DNA of 64,000 bases from contig NZ_LT576451.1 in assembly GCF_900086645.1 (NCBI RefSeq), positions 806,001 to 870,000 on the forward strand. The letters are read 5' to 3'. A program made the position numbers and the translations under genes. Position 1 is the first letter of the stretch, and every line of letters starts with the position of its first letter. Below are positions 31,714-39,888 of the stretch, piece after piece. The notes under the pieces are model-generated. The model had not been told where the DNA came from. It saw only the letters and a program-made list of their open reading frames with translations, and searched no databases. This stretch comes from Curtobacterium sp. 9128. Lineage in GTDB: Bacteria; Actinomycetota; Actinomycetes; Actinomycetales; Microbacteriaceae.

Positions 31714-32862
31714 GTGCAACCGAGTCCCTACACGCCTGGTGAGGTCGCGCGCGCGGTCCCCGGGCGCGCCGCGCAGGTCGCCGACGTGGACGAGCGATTG
31801 TCCGTACTGGTCGATCTCCGCCGACTGGTCGGCCGGATCCGTGTCGACCACGCGCCCCGCGGCTTCGGGAAGACCTCGCTGCTCCGAGAGTACGAGCGAC
31901 GGGCTCGCGCGCGAGGGGTGGTGACTGTGTGGGTCACGGCCGGCGAGGAGCAAGGCCTCATCGAGCAGATCTGCAATGCGGTCGACAAGGCCACCGAGGA
32001 GTTCGGTGCCGTCACTCGGCGGAAGATCCGAGATCGAGTCGACTCGGTACGGATGACCGTCGGTGCTCCCGGACTCGCGCAGGTCTCCGGCACGGTGCGA
32101 GCGCCGGAGCGTTCAGCAGAGCCGAACGGTTCTCGTGCGTTCGAACGAGTGATCCGTGCCGCTGCTGAGGACACCGTGGGCATCGTGATCCTCGTCGACG
32201 AGATCCAGGCCGCCGACCCCGCTGGTCTCCGGACCCTGGTCTACGCCTGGCAGCACCTGCAAGCCGAGGCGCAGGACCTGCCGGTGGCACTCTTCGCAGC
32301 GGGCCTCCCGAACGCGCCAGAGGTGATCGCGTCGATCGTGACCTTCAGCGAACGCATCGCGTATCGCCCCCTTGGCCCTCTCGAGCGTGAGGCCGAGGAA
32401 GTCGCGCTCGTCGGGCCCGCACGAGCACTTGGAGTCTCTTGGACGCCACGGGCCGTCGACTTGGCGTTGGCCATCGCGCAGGGCTACCCGTACGCCGTGC
32501 AGCTCATCGCGGATGCTGCATGGGCGGCCACGGGCAGGCCTGATCCCGGTGGTGTGATCGACCTGGGCGGAGTGGAGCGAGGGCGCATCGCGATGCGAGC
32601 AGACCTCGACGCGCTGTTCCGCGCACGGTGGGCGAGCTGCTCACCGCTCGAACGCCGGATGGTCGTGGCGATGGCCGAGAACGGTGACGGCCCGGTCGCT
32701 CGAGCGACGATCGCATCGGACCTGGGTACCTCGACGAACCAACTGTCGACACCCCGTGCGCGGCTGATCGACAAGGGTCTCGTTCAGCCAGCCGACCGCG
32801 GGATGCTCCAGTTCACGATCCCCGGATTCGCGGAGTTCGTCCGCTCACTCGAAGGGGAGTGA
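31714..32862 (+). CDS. Stand-alone AAA-type ATPase with C-terminal winged-helix-like domain
   Basis: The 382-residue protein has a Walker A variant APRGFGKTSLL near residue 50 and a Walker B IVILVDEIQAAD near residue 155, as in AAA/STAND ATPases of the ORC/Cdc6-like Archaeal-ATPase group. The last 70 residues (SPLERRMVVAMAENG through IASDLGTSTNQLSTPRARLI and FTIPGFAEFV) look like a winged helix. GGAGG precedes the GTG start. By eye its codons are more relaxed than those of its neighbours (more CGA, TCT and GCA), suggesting acquisition. No partner gene (toxin, nuclease, transposase) is beside it. The large palindrome at its promoter suggests autoregulation. Its biological role is unknown. Confidence 0.75.
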   Translation: MQPSPYTPGEVARAVPGRAAQVADVDERLSVLVDLRRLVGRIRVDHAPRGFGKTSLLREYERRARARGVVTVWVTAGEEQGLIEQICNAVDKATEEFGAVTRRKIRDRVDSVRMTVGAPGLAQVSGTVRAPERSAEPNGSRAFERVIRAAAEDTVGIVILVDEIQAADPAGLRTLVYAWQHLQAEAQDLPVALFAAGLPNAPEVIASIVTFSERIAYRPLGPLEREAEEVALVGPARALGVSWTPRAVDLALAIAQGYPYAVQLIADAAWAATGRPDPGGVIDLGGVERGRIAMRADLDALFRARWASCSPLERRMVVAMAENGDGPVARATIASDLGTSTNQLSTPRARLIDKGLVQPADRGMLQFTIPGFAEFVRSLEGE

Positions 32863-32883
32863 GGAGGCCGCCTGGCCGCGGGG

Positions 32884-34227
32884 TCAGCCCCAGAGCAGGC
32901 CGAACACCGCGCCGAACACGATCGTCGTCGCCGCGAGCACGAGCGTCGGGATGAAGAACGAGTGGTCGACGAGCTTCGTGCCGAGCTTCGTGCTGCCCGT
33001 CGGGTCGAAGTTCGCCGCCGCGATCTGCGACCCGTTCGTCGGCAACAGGTAGATGCCCGCGAACGCGCCCGCCCACATGCCGCTGAGCAGCCCGAGCGGG
33101 ATGCCCGCAGCGAGCCCGATCGGCACGATCGTCCTGGTCGCCGTCGACTGGCTCGTGGTGAGCACACAGACCAGGAAGACACCGAGGGCGAAGATCCACG
33201 GCGCAGCGGTCACGAGGCCGCCGATCGACGTCGAGATCTCCTCGGTGTAGTGCGACAGGAAGGTGTCGGTCAGCCAGGCGAGCCCGAAGAGCGCCACGGC
33301 GGAGACCATGCCGGCGCGGAACACCGTCGCCGTCGGGACCTCGGACGCCTTCGGCCGGCTGATCAGGATGATGAGCGTGCCGACGACGAACATCACGATC
33401 TCGATGATCGGCGTCATGCTCACCGGCACCCCCTCGGCGTCGAGCGGGCGGAGGCCCCGGAAGAGCCCGAACACCACGATCGCGACGACGCCGAGCAGGA
33501 ACACGATCGCCGCGTTGCGTCCGCCGGAGGTCACGGTGACCTCGGCCTTCGCCGCGTCGGCCGCCGCGGACCCCGGCGCAGGGATGGTCCCGGCGGCGAT
33601 GCGCGCCTGGATGTCGGGGTCGTGCGCGATGTCATTGCCGAGCCGTCCGACCACGAACGACGACACGACGATGCCCGCGATCGCCGCCGGGATCGTCACC
33701 TTGAGGATGTCGACGAGCTCGTACCCGTACGGCGGCACCTCGGTCAGTGTCACCATCGCCGCCATGGCTGCCGAGACCGGGCTGCAGGCGAGGGCGACGC
33801 CGGTGGCCACCACCGAGAGTGACAGGGGCCGCGAGGGTCGGATGCCGTTCCGGTAGGACAGGTCCTGGATGACGGGCAGCAGCGGGTAGAGGATGTTCGA
33901 GGTCCCCGCGCCGACGGAGAACAGGAACGCGACGAGCGGGGCGATCAGGGTGATCTGCTTCGGGAAGCGCGAGATGATCTTCGCCGCGACCGACACCATC
34001 CAGTCGATGCCGCCGGCGACCTGCATGATCGACGAGGCGACGACGACCGAGATCACGATGAGCAGCGCGTCGATCGGCGGCGACCCCGGCGGCAACCGGA
34101 AGACGAACACCAGGATCGCGACACCGAAGCCGCCCCAGAGCCCCAGCCCGACGCCGCTCGACCGGGTGCCCATGACGATGCACCCGAGCACGACCAGCAG
34201 TTCCACGATGAACAGCACGACGTCCAT
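32884..34227 (-). CDS. Anaerobic C4-dicarboxylate transporter (Dcu family)
   Basis: The 447-residue membrane protein matches DcuA/DcuB in length and pattern. Features are MDVVLFIVELLVVLGCIVMG at the start, GGIDWMVSVAAKIISRFPKQ, GAGTSNILYPLLPVIQDL and a C-terminal IYLLPTNGSQIAAANFDPTG. About ten to twelve helices are expected. DcuA/B exchange aspartate, fumarate and succinate in enteric bacteria; in an aerobic actinobacterium it may take up aspartate or dicarboxylates. The ATG has a GAGGGG site upstream. It is divergent from a two-component system 130 bases away, which could regulate it. Confidence 0.9.
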   Translation of the reverse strand: MDVVLFIVELLVVLGCIVMGTRSSGVGLGLWGGFGVAILVFVFRLPPGSPPIDALLIVISVVVASSIMQVAGGIDWMVSVAAKIISRFPKQITLIAPLVAFLFSVGAGTSNILYPLLPVIQDLSYRNGIRPSRPLSLSVVATGVALACSPVSAAMAAMVTLTEVPPYGYELVDILKVTIPAAIAGIVVSSFVVGRLGNDIAHDPDIQARIAAGTIPAPGSAAADAAKAEVTVTSGGRNAAIVFLLGVVAIVVFGLFRGLRPLDAEGVPVSMTPIIEIVMFVVGTLIILISRPKASEVPTATVFRAGMVSAVALFGLAWLTDTFLSHYTEEISTSIGGLVTAAPWIFALGVFLVCVLTTSQSTATRTIVPIGLAAGIPLGLLSGMWAGAFAGIYLLPTNGSQIAAANFDPTGSTKLGTKLVDHSFFIPTLVLAATTIVFGAVFGLLWG

Positions 34228-34357
34228 GCCGGACCCCTCCGTGTCAGCGCCCCGGCCCCTGTCCGGCGCGTCGAGCGCGAGCCTATCCAGGAAGCGCAGA
34301 GCCGGTTCGGTGCTGCATGAGGCGAAGGTGAAGCGGTTCCGTGCCAGCATGACGGGC

Positions 34358-35041
34358 ATGGCACGGCAGACGACGGTCCTCGTGGTGGACGACGACCCGA
34401 ACGTGCTGCTCGGCATCCGTGTCGCCCTCGAGACCGACGGCCACGCGGTCGTGACCGCTCCCGACGGTCGGCAGGCACTCGCCGCGGTCGTGTCGGACGA
34501 CCCCGACGCCGTCGTGCTCGACCTGGCGATGCCCTTCCTCGACGGCCTCGGCGTGTGCCGGGCCCTGCGTGCCGCCGGCGACGCCGTCCCGGTGATGATG
34601 CTCACCGCGCACGACCGACCCCGCGAACGCGTGGACGGACTCGACGCCGGTGCGGACGACTACCTCGGCAAGCCGTTCGACGTCGACGAGCTCCGGGCAC
34701 GGGTGCGTGCGCTCGTCCGACGAGGTGGCCAGACCACGGGGACGGACCAGCCCACCTGGCGCGGGAACGGTCTCGACGCCGAGCAGCAGCGCCTCCTGAC
34801 GGCAGCCGGCCCCGTCGACCTCACGCGCACCGAGACCGTCGTCGCCGAGCTGCTCTTCCGGGACCCTGCCCGCGTGCGCACCCGCGACGAGCTCGGCGAG
34901 GCGGTGTGGCCCGACGGATCCGTGCCCACGTCGAACGCCCTCGACGTCGCGGTGAGCTCCCTGCGACGGAAGCTCGTCGCCGCGACCGACGGCCCCGCGA
35001 TCACGGCCGTCCGCGGTCTCGGCTACCGGCTCGAGTCATGA
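34358..35041 (+). CDS. OmpR-family response regulator
   Basis: The 227-residue protein has a receiver domain with the acidic cluster VVDDDP (residues 9-14), the phosphorylated Asp55 in VLDLAMP, the conserved Thr in MLTAHD and Lys in GKPFDVDEL. A C-terminal winged helix follows (LTRTETVVAELLFRDPARVR, VSSLRRKL, VRGLGYRLES). An ATG nine bases earlier (34349) is a possible alternative start. The gene overlaps the histidine kinase by 4 bases. The gap after the kinase has a CTCACG-N5-CTCACG direct repeat suited to this protein family. Confidence 0.92.
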   Translation: MARQTTVLVVDDDPNVLLGIRVALETDGHAVVTAPDGRQALAAVVSDDPDAVVLDLAMPFLDGLGVCRALRAAGDAVPVMMLTAHDRPRERVDGLDAGADDYLGKPFDVDELRARVRALVRRGGQTTGTDQPTWRGNGLDAEQQRLLTAAGPVDLTRTETVVAELLFRDPARVRTRDELGEAVWPDGSVPTSNALDVAVSSLRRKLVAATDGPAITAVRGLGYRLES

Positions 35042-36375
35042 GGACGCGGACCGGATCCCTCCGCCGTCGCCTGGCCGCCGTCGTGGCCGGAGCCGTCGCG
35101 GTCGCCGTCGTCCTGGTGGCCGTCCTGACGTGGTTCGTCGTCGCCTCGCAGCTGCACAGCGCGCTCGACACCTCCCTCGACCGCGAGGCCACCCGCGTCC
35201 AACGTCTGATCCAGGCGAACGCCGACTGGACCGGCGAGGGGAGTGGCGGGTGCGCGTACGCCGTGGAGCCCGCGTGCGTCCGGCGCATCGACACGAGCGA
35301 GCCGGTGGGGGCTGGGAGCGGGCCGCTCACCGTCACCGAGCAGGCGCACGCGGTCGCCACCCGGGAATCGGCACGCGCGCGGTACACGGCCGACGGGGTC
35401 CGGGTCGCCGTGGTCCCGACCCGTACGGGCGAGGCCGTGATGGTCGGCGTCCCCACCCGCCAGACCGAGACGGCGCTCACGCGCACGGCCATCGCGCTCG
35501 CCGTCGCCGGTGCGATCGGGATCGTGCTCGCCGCGGCCCTCGGGTACGTCGTCGCCACCGTGGGGCTCCGGCCCGTGCGCGCGCTCGACACCGCGGTGCG
35601 ACGGGTCCGGGACACCGCCGATCCGCACGAGCGCGTCGACGTGCACCGCAACGACGAACTCGGGCGGCTCGCCGGCGCCTTCGACGAGATGCTCGCCGAG
35701 CTCGCGGCCGCCAGCGACGCGCAGCGGGACTTCGTCGCCGACGCGTCGCACGAACTCCGGACCCCGCTGACGACCCTGCGCACGAACCTCCAGCTCCTCA
35801 CCGACGACCGGCCGCTCGACGAGGCCACCCGCGCCGCCCTGCGCGCAGCGGTCACCGAGGAGATCACCGCGATGCAGGCGACGATCGACGACCTCGCAGA
35901 ACTCGCGCGCGGGGACCGTCCCGGCGCCGACACCCTGACGACGGTGAACCTGGTCAGTGTCGTCCGGTCGTCGGCGGCCACGGCGGCCCGTCGTTGGGGC
36001 GTGTCGTTCCGGGTGCAGTTCCCGTCGTCGGACGTCCCGGTCCGCGTCGCCGACGGACGGCTCCCGCGCCTGCTGGACGTCGTGCTCGACAACGCCGGCA
36101 AGTACGGCGCAGGCGAAGCGGTCGACATCGAGGTCCTCGACGGGCGGCCGGTCCTCGTGTCGATCCGGGACCGAGGGATCGGCATCCCGCCGGAGGACCG
36201 CGCACACGTCTTCGACCGCTTCCACCGGGCCGCGTCCGCGCGCGGGCTCCCCGGGTCCGGGCTCGGGCTGGCGATCGCGGCGCAGATCGTCGCCGCGTCC
36301 GGCGGGACGATCACGGCTGCCGCTCGCGGCGACGGCCCCGGCACCGAGATCGTCATCACCCTGCCGGCTGGCTGA
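35038..36375 (+). CDS. Membrane sensor histidine kinase
   Basis: The 445-residue kinase has two membrane helices (about residues 10-35 and 155-180) flanking a 120-residue extracytoplasmic sensor with two Cys (GGCAYAVEPACVRR). A HAMP linker follows (LRPVRALDTAVRRVRDTADP), then the H-box FVADASHELRTPLTTL with the phosphorylated His238, an N-box LDVVLDNAGKYG and a G-box SGLGLAIAAQIV. The paired Cys might form a disulfide and sense envelope state. The signal is unknown. It is co-translated with the response regulator and followed 49 bases later by the MurG-like gene. Confidence 0.92.
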   Translation: MRTRTGSLRRRLAAVVAGAVAVAVVLVAVLTWFVVASQLHSALDTSLDREATRVQRLIQANADWTGEGSGGCAYAVEPACVRRIDTSEPVGAGSGPLTVTEQAHAVATRESARARYTADGVRVAVVPTRTGEAVMVGVPTRQTETALTRTAIALAVAGAIGIVLAAALGYVVATVGLRPVRALDTAVRRVRDTADPHERVDVHRNDELGRLAGAFDEMLAELAAASDAQRDFVADASHELRTPLTTLRTNLQLLTDDRPLDEATRAALRAAVTEEITAMQATIDDLAELARGDRPGADTLTTVNLVSVVRSSAATAARRWGVSFRVQFPSSDVPVRVADGRLPRLLDVVLDNAGKYGAGEAVDIEVLDGRPVLVSIRDRGIGIPPEDRAHVFDRFHRAASARGLPGSGLGLAIAAQIVAASGGTITAAARGDGPGTEIVITLPAG

Positions 36376-36386
36376 GGCCCCTCGAC

Positions 36387-36403
36387 CTCACGTTCGGCTC
36401 ACG
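36387..36403 (+). promoter_or_regulatory. Direct repeat CTCACG-N5-CTCACG upstream of the MurG-like gene
   Basis: CTCACG occurs at 36387-36392 and 36398-36403, an 11-base period. OmpR/PhoB-type regulators bind such head-to-tail 11-bp repeats. The element lies in the 49-bp gap between the kinase and the MurG-like gene, suggesting that the upstream response regulator controls the two glycan genes separately. No convincing -10 box is visible. Confidence 0.4.
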
Positions 36404-36424
36404 ACCGCGTCGCACCCTTGCGGC

Positions 36425-37633
36425 ATGGTCATGCTGCACTCGAACCGCACGTCGCGCTCCATCGCCGACGGTGCGCCGCTCCGCGTCGTCATCGCCGCCG
36501 GCGGCACCGGCGGACACGTCTTCCCCGGCCTCGCGGTCGCCGCCGCGATCGAACGACTCGTGCCCGGCGCGTCCGTCACGTTCTCGGGAACGCCGGACCG
36601 CCTGGAGGCCCGGCTCGTCCCCGCCGCCGGGTACCGTCTCGACACCACACGGATGGTGCCGTTCCCGCGTCGCGTGGACCGGCGCGCGTTCGGCTTCCCC
36701 GCACGGTTCATCCGGTGCGTCCTGCGCGCCCGCCGGCAACTCCGCGACCGACGGGCGGACGTCGTCGTCGGCGTCGGCGGGTACCCGAGCGTGCCGGCGA
36801 TCGTCGCCGCGTGGACGCTCCGCATCCCGGTGCTCGTGCACGAGTCGAACGCGACGCCGGGGCTCGCCAACGTCCTCGCCGCGCGGCTGGCCGGGAAGGT
36901 CGCGTGCGCGTTCGACCCCGACCGTGCCGGGTTCGCGTCGAGCGCCGAGGTCCGGCGGGTCGGCATCCCGATCCTCCCGGGGCTGGCGTCCTGCGACCGC
37001 TCGGTGATGCGGGAACGTGCCAGGGCGGTGTTCGGCATCGCCGCCGAGGAGCGCTTCGTGGTCGTGTCCGGCGGGAGCCTCGGCGCGGTGTCGCTCGACC
37101 GGGCCGCCGTCGACCTGGCGTGTGCCCGGTCGTGGGACGGTCGGCTCCGCATGCTGGTCAAGGCGAGCGGCTCGCACGCCGCGGAGCTCGGACAGCGACT
37201 CCGCGACGGCGGAGGAGACGCGGTCGCCACGATCGTGCCGCACATCGACGACATGGCCGCCGCGTACGCCGCGGCCGACGTCGTGGTCGTCCGGGCCGGA
37301 GCCTCGACCGTCGCCGAGGTCGAGCACCTCGGTGTCCCCGCCGTCCTCGTGCCGCTGCCCGGTGCCACCGCCGACCACCAGACCGCGAACGCCCGAGCCC
37401 TCGCGGCGTCCGGCGCCCGTGTCGTGGTGCTGGCCGACTCGGAACTGGACGCCCGTGCCCTGGACCGGGCCGTCTCGGAACTCGCCGGACCCGTCGGAGC
37501 CGGACCGGGCCTCCCGGTCGCACCGATCAGCCACGCGCACCACGCGACCTCACCCCATGCGGCGGCGGCCGACGCCGTCGCCGACTGGGCGATCGAACTC
37601 GCCCGTACCTCCACGGAAAGGACCGCACGATGA
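36425..37633 (+). CDS. MurG-like glycosyltransferase paralogue
   Basis: The 402-residue protein has all MurG hallmarks: GGTGGHVFPGLAVAAAI (from residue 26), GVGGYPSVPAIVAA, HESNATPGLANVLAARLA, the donor-site SGGSLGAVSLDRA, and ADVVVVRAGASTVAE with VPLPGATADHQTANA. True MurG adds N-acetylglucosamine to lipid I, and its gene lies in the division and cell wall cluster; none of those genes is here, so this is a second copy with another job. It overlaps the sugar 4,6-dehydratase gene by 4 bases. It probably transfers a modified amino sugar to a lipid or wall carrier on the cytoplasmic face of the membrane. Confidence 0.85.
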   Translation: MVMLHSNRTSRSIADGAPLRVVIAAGGTGGHVFPGLAVAAAIERLVPGASVTFSGTPDRLEARLVPAAGYRLDTTRMVPFPRRVDRRAFGFPARFIRCVLRARRQLRDRRADVVVGVGGYPSVPAIVAAWTLRIPVLVHESNATPGLANVLAARLAGKVACAFDPDRAGFASSAEVRRVGIPILPGLASCDRSVMRERARAVFGIAAEERFVVVSGGSLGAVSLDRAAVDLACARSWDGRLRMLVKASGSHAAELGQRLRDGGGDAVATIVPHIDDMAAAYAAADVVVVRAGASTVAEVEHLGVPAVLVPLPGATADHQTANARALAASGARVVVLADSELDARALDRAVSELAGPVGAGPGLPVAPISHAHHATSPHAAAADAVADWAIELARTSTERTAR

Positions 37634-38616
37634 ACGACACGTACTGGGAGGGCCGCAGCGTCCTCGTGACCGGCGCCGAGGGCTTCATCGGCTCGACGCT
37701 CGTCGACGCCCTCGTCGAACGGGGCGCCCGTGTCCGCGCGCTCTGCCACTACAAGCCGTACGGATCTGCTGGGTGGCTCGCCCGGTACGCCGAGGACGAC
37801 CGCGTCGAGGTCCTCGCGGGCGACGTGCGCGACCCGTTCCTCGTCGACTCCGCGGTCGCGGGCACGGACACCGTGTTCCACCTGGCGGCCCTCATCGGGA
37901 TCCCGTACTCCTACGTCGCGCCGGAGTCGTACGTGCAGACGAACGTCGTCGGCTCGCACAACGTCGTCGCCGCGTGCCGACGCCACGGTTCCCGGATGGT
38001 GCACACCTCGACGTCGGAGACCTACGGCAGCGCGTTGCGGGTGCCGATGGACGAGACGCACCCGGCGCAGCCGCAGTCGCCGTACTCCGCGTCGAAGATC
38101 GCCGCGGACGCGATGGTGCTGTCGTACCACGCGGCCTTCGGCACGCCGGTCGCGGTCTGCCGCCCGTTCAACACGTACGGACCCCGGCAGAGTGCCCGCG
38201 CGGTGATCCCGGCGGTCCTCGGGCAGCTCGCCGCGGGGTCTGACGTCATCCGGCTCGGCTCGACGACACCCACGCGGGACTTCACGTACGTGACCGACAC
38301 GGTCGCGGGGTTCCTGGCGATCGGGGCCTCGGACGCGGCGGTCGGACGCACGTGCAACCTCGGGACCGGGAGCGAGGTGTCCATCGGGGACCTCGCGGCG
38401 ATGCTCGTGCGGGTGAGCGGCCGTCGGGCGCGGATCGTGGTGGACGAGTCGCGCCTGCGCCCGGAGGCCAGCGAGGTCGATCGACTGCTGTCGGACAACA
38501 CGCTCGTCCGGTCGCTCACCGGGTGGGCACCGCAGGTGTCGCTCGAGGACGGTCTCGCCCGCACGTGGGAGTCGGTGCGTGCGGCGTCCGGCCTGGGCAC
38601 CGCCTACGTCGTCTAG
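37630..38616 (+). CDS. NAD-dependent sugar-nucleotide 4,6-dehydratase/epimerase, LegB-like
   Basis: The 328-residue extended SDR has VTGAEGFIGSTLVDALV for NAD, LAALIGIPYSYVAPESYVQT, the catalytic TSTSETYGSA and YSASK pair, VCRPFNTYGPRQSARAVIP and TPTRDFTYVTDTVAGF. These stretches closely follow LegB, which makes the 4-keto-6-deoxy intermediate of legionaminic acid from UDP-GlcNAc. The other leg genes are not in this window, so the product may instead be another 6-deoxy amino sugar. With the MurG-like transferase just upstream it could provide the donor sugar. Its TAG stop and that of mrpG share the palindrome CTAG. Confidence 0.82.
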   Translation: MNDTYWEGRSVLVTGAEGFIGSTLVDALVERGARVRALCHYKPYGSAGWLARYAEDDRVEVLAGDVRDPFLVDSAVAGTDTVFHLAALIGIPYSYVAPESYVQTNVVGSHNVVAACRRHGSRMVHTSTSETYGSALRVPMDETHPAQPQSPYSASKIAADAMVLSYHAAFGTPVAVCRPFNTYGPRQSARAVIPAVLGQLAAGSDVIRLGSTTPTRDFTYVTDTVAGFLAIGASDAAVGRTCNLGTGSEVSIGDLAAMLVRVSGRRARIVVDESRLRPEASEVDRLLSDNTLVRSLTGWAPQVSLEDGLARTWESVRAASGLGTAYVV

Positions 38617-38969
38617 GACTCGGTGTCGTCGACGAGGAGCGCCTGGTGGTCGTAGTCGCCGGAACGGACCCCGGCCCGGGCGATCATGTGCGTCGACACC
38701 GGCACCAGGAAGAGCTGGAACACCATGATCGGCAGGACGACCCAGAGCGCGGTCCACGTCCACACCGCGACGACGATCGCCGCGAGCCCGAACGCCAGCC
38801 CGAGGACCTGCGGCTTCGCCATCGCGTGCAGCCGGACGAGCGGGTCGGGGAAGCGCACGATCCCGACGCCGGCGCCGAGCGAGAGCAGCGACCCGACGAG
38901 CAGCAGCCCGACGGCGATCCAGGCTCGGATGCCGGCGCCGTCGATGAAGGACTCGATGATCTCGATCAC
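38613..38969 (-). CDS. mrpG: Mrp antiporter subunit G
   Basis: The 118-residue protein has three membrane helices and the MnhG signature LGAGVGIVRFPDPLVRLHAM followed by AKPQVLGLAFGLAAIV. It is the last gene of the Mrp Na+(Li+, K+)/H+ antiporter operon. It begins at a 4-base overlap with mrpF and its stop shares CTAG with the convergent LegB-like gene. Confidence 0.92.
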   Translation of the reverse strand: MIEIIESFIDGAGIRAWIAVGLLLVGSLLSLGAGVGIVRFPDPLVRLHAMAKPQVLGLAFGLAAIVVAVWTWTALWVVLPIMVFQLFLVPVSTHMIARAGVRSGDYDHQALLVDDTES

Positions 38970-39304
38970 GACTCGCCTCCTTGTCGTCGCTCCGGTGTGG
39001 TGACGTCCGCCCCGTCGTCGGAGGGGTCCGAGGACGGCGTCACGGCACGGGCCACGGCGATGGTCGCGAAGACGCTCGTCGCGGCGATCACCACCAGCAC
39101 CGGGATCCCTGCGAGGTCCTGCCGGATCACCATGGCCGCGGCGATCACCACGAGGACGGTGGTGAGCACCATGTCGGAGCCGATCATCCGATCGAGGATG
39201 GTCGGGCCGCGGACGATGCGGAACACGGCGAGGAGCAGGGTGGCCCCGAGCAGGGCGAGGACCACGGCGATGAGGATCCCCATCACGACGACTCCGGCAC
39301 TCAT
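38966..39304 (-). CDS. mrpF: Mrp antiporter subunit F
   Basis: The 112-residue protein has three helices with the MnhF features FRIVRGPTILDRMIGSDMVL and an acidic-polar C-terminal tail (PSSDPSDDGADVTTPERR). Its ATG overlaps the stop of mrpE by 4 bases. Confidence 0.92.
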   Translation of the reverse strand: MSAGVVVMGILIAVVLALLGATLLLAVFRIVRGPTILDRMIGSDMVLTTVLVVIAAAMVIRQDLAGIPVLVVIAATSVFATIAVARAVTPSSDPSDDGADVTTPERRQGGES

Positions 39305-39888
39305 CGGGTCACCTCCGGCAGGGGTTCGGACAGTTCGGAGAGGTCCTGCTTCGACCCGAGCGCCCGGATCACCATCGTCTCGATGCCGAGTGCCTCGCGC
39401 TTGGCGTGCTCGACCTGTTCACCCCGTTCGGTGTCGAGCACGTGGAGCAGGAGCCGACGGCGGCGGAGGTCGACGTCCGCGACGTACGAGCCCGGCACGA
39501 GCGACACCGCGAGGGTCGCGAGGGTGAACGTCATCTCGGACGTCGTGTGCATCTGCACGAGCACGATCGAGCTGCGTCGGACACCCCGCGGCCGGAACGC
39601 CACCCACGCGACCCGGAACGACGCGGCGACGACGAGGCCGGACCAGACGACGAGGAACCAGACGAAGTGCAGCGGGGAGAACCGGGAGGACAGCGGGACG
39701 GCCGGCAGGGGGAGGGCCTGCGTCACGAGGAGCGCGACGACGATCCCGCACAGCAGGGTCAGCGGCGTCCACGACCCCCACAGCAGCGCCCACAGCACCG
39801 TGAGTCCGAGCACGAGCGGCACGTCGTAGCGCCACGCGACGGCGATCCGTCGGGCGTTCGCGATGCGTCGGGTCCTGGCGTCGGTCAC
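39301..39888 (-). CDS. mrpE: Mrp antiporter subunit E
   Basis: The 195-residue protein has an N-terminal basic stretch, two or three helices, and the MnhE pattern WALLWGSWTPLTLLCGIVVA, a mid-protein AFRPRGVRRSSIVLVQMHTT and SLVPGSYVADVDLRRRRLLL. The start is a GTG overlapping the mrpD stop by 4 bases; the frame is open far upstream but lies inside mrpD. MrpE is needed for assembly of the antiporter complex. Confidence 0.9.
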   Translation of the reverse strand: MTDARTRRIANARRIAVAWRYDVPLVLGLTVLWALLWGSWTPLTLLCGIVVALLVTQALPLPAVPLSSRFSPLHFVWFLVVWSGLVVAASFRVAWVAFRPRGVRRSSIVLVQMHTTSEMTFTLATLAVSLVPGSYVADVDLRRRRLLLHVLDTERGEQVEHAKREALGIETMVIRALGSKQDLSELSEPLPEVTR

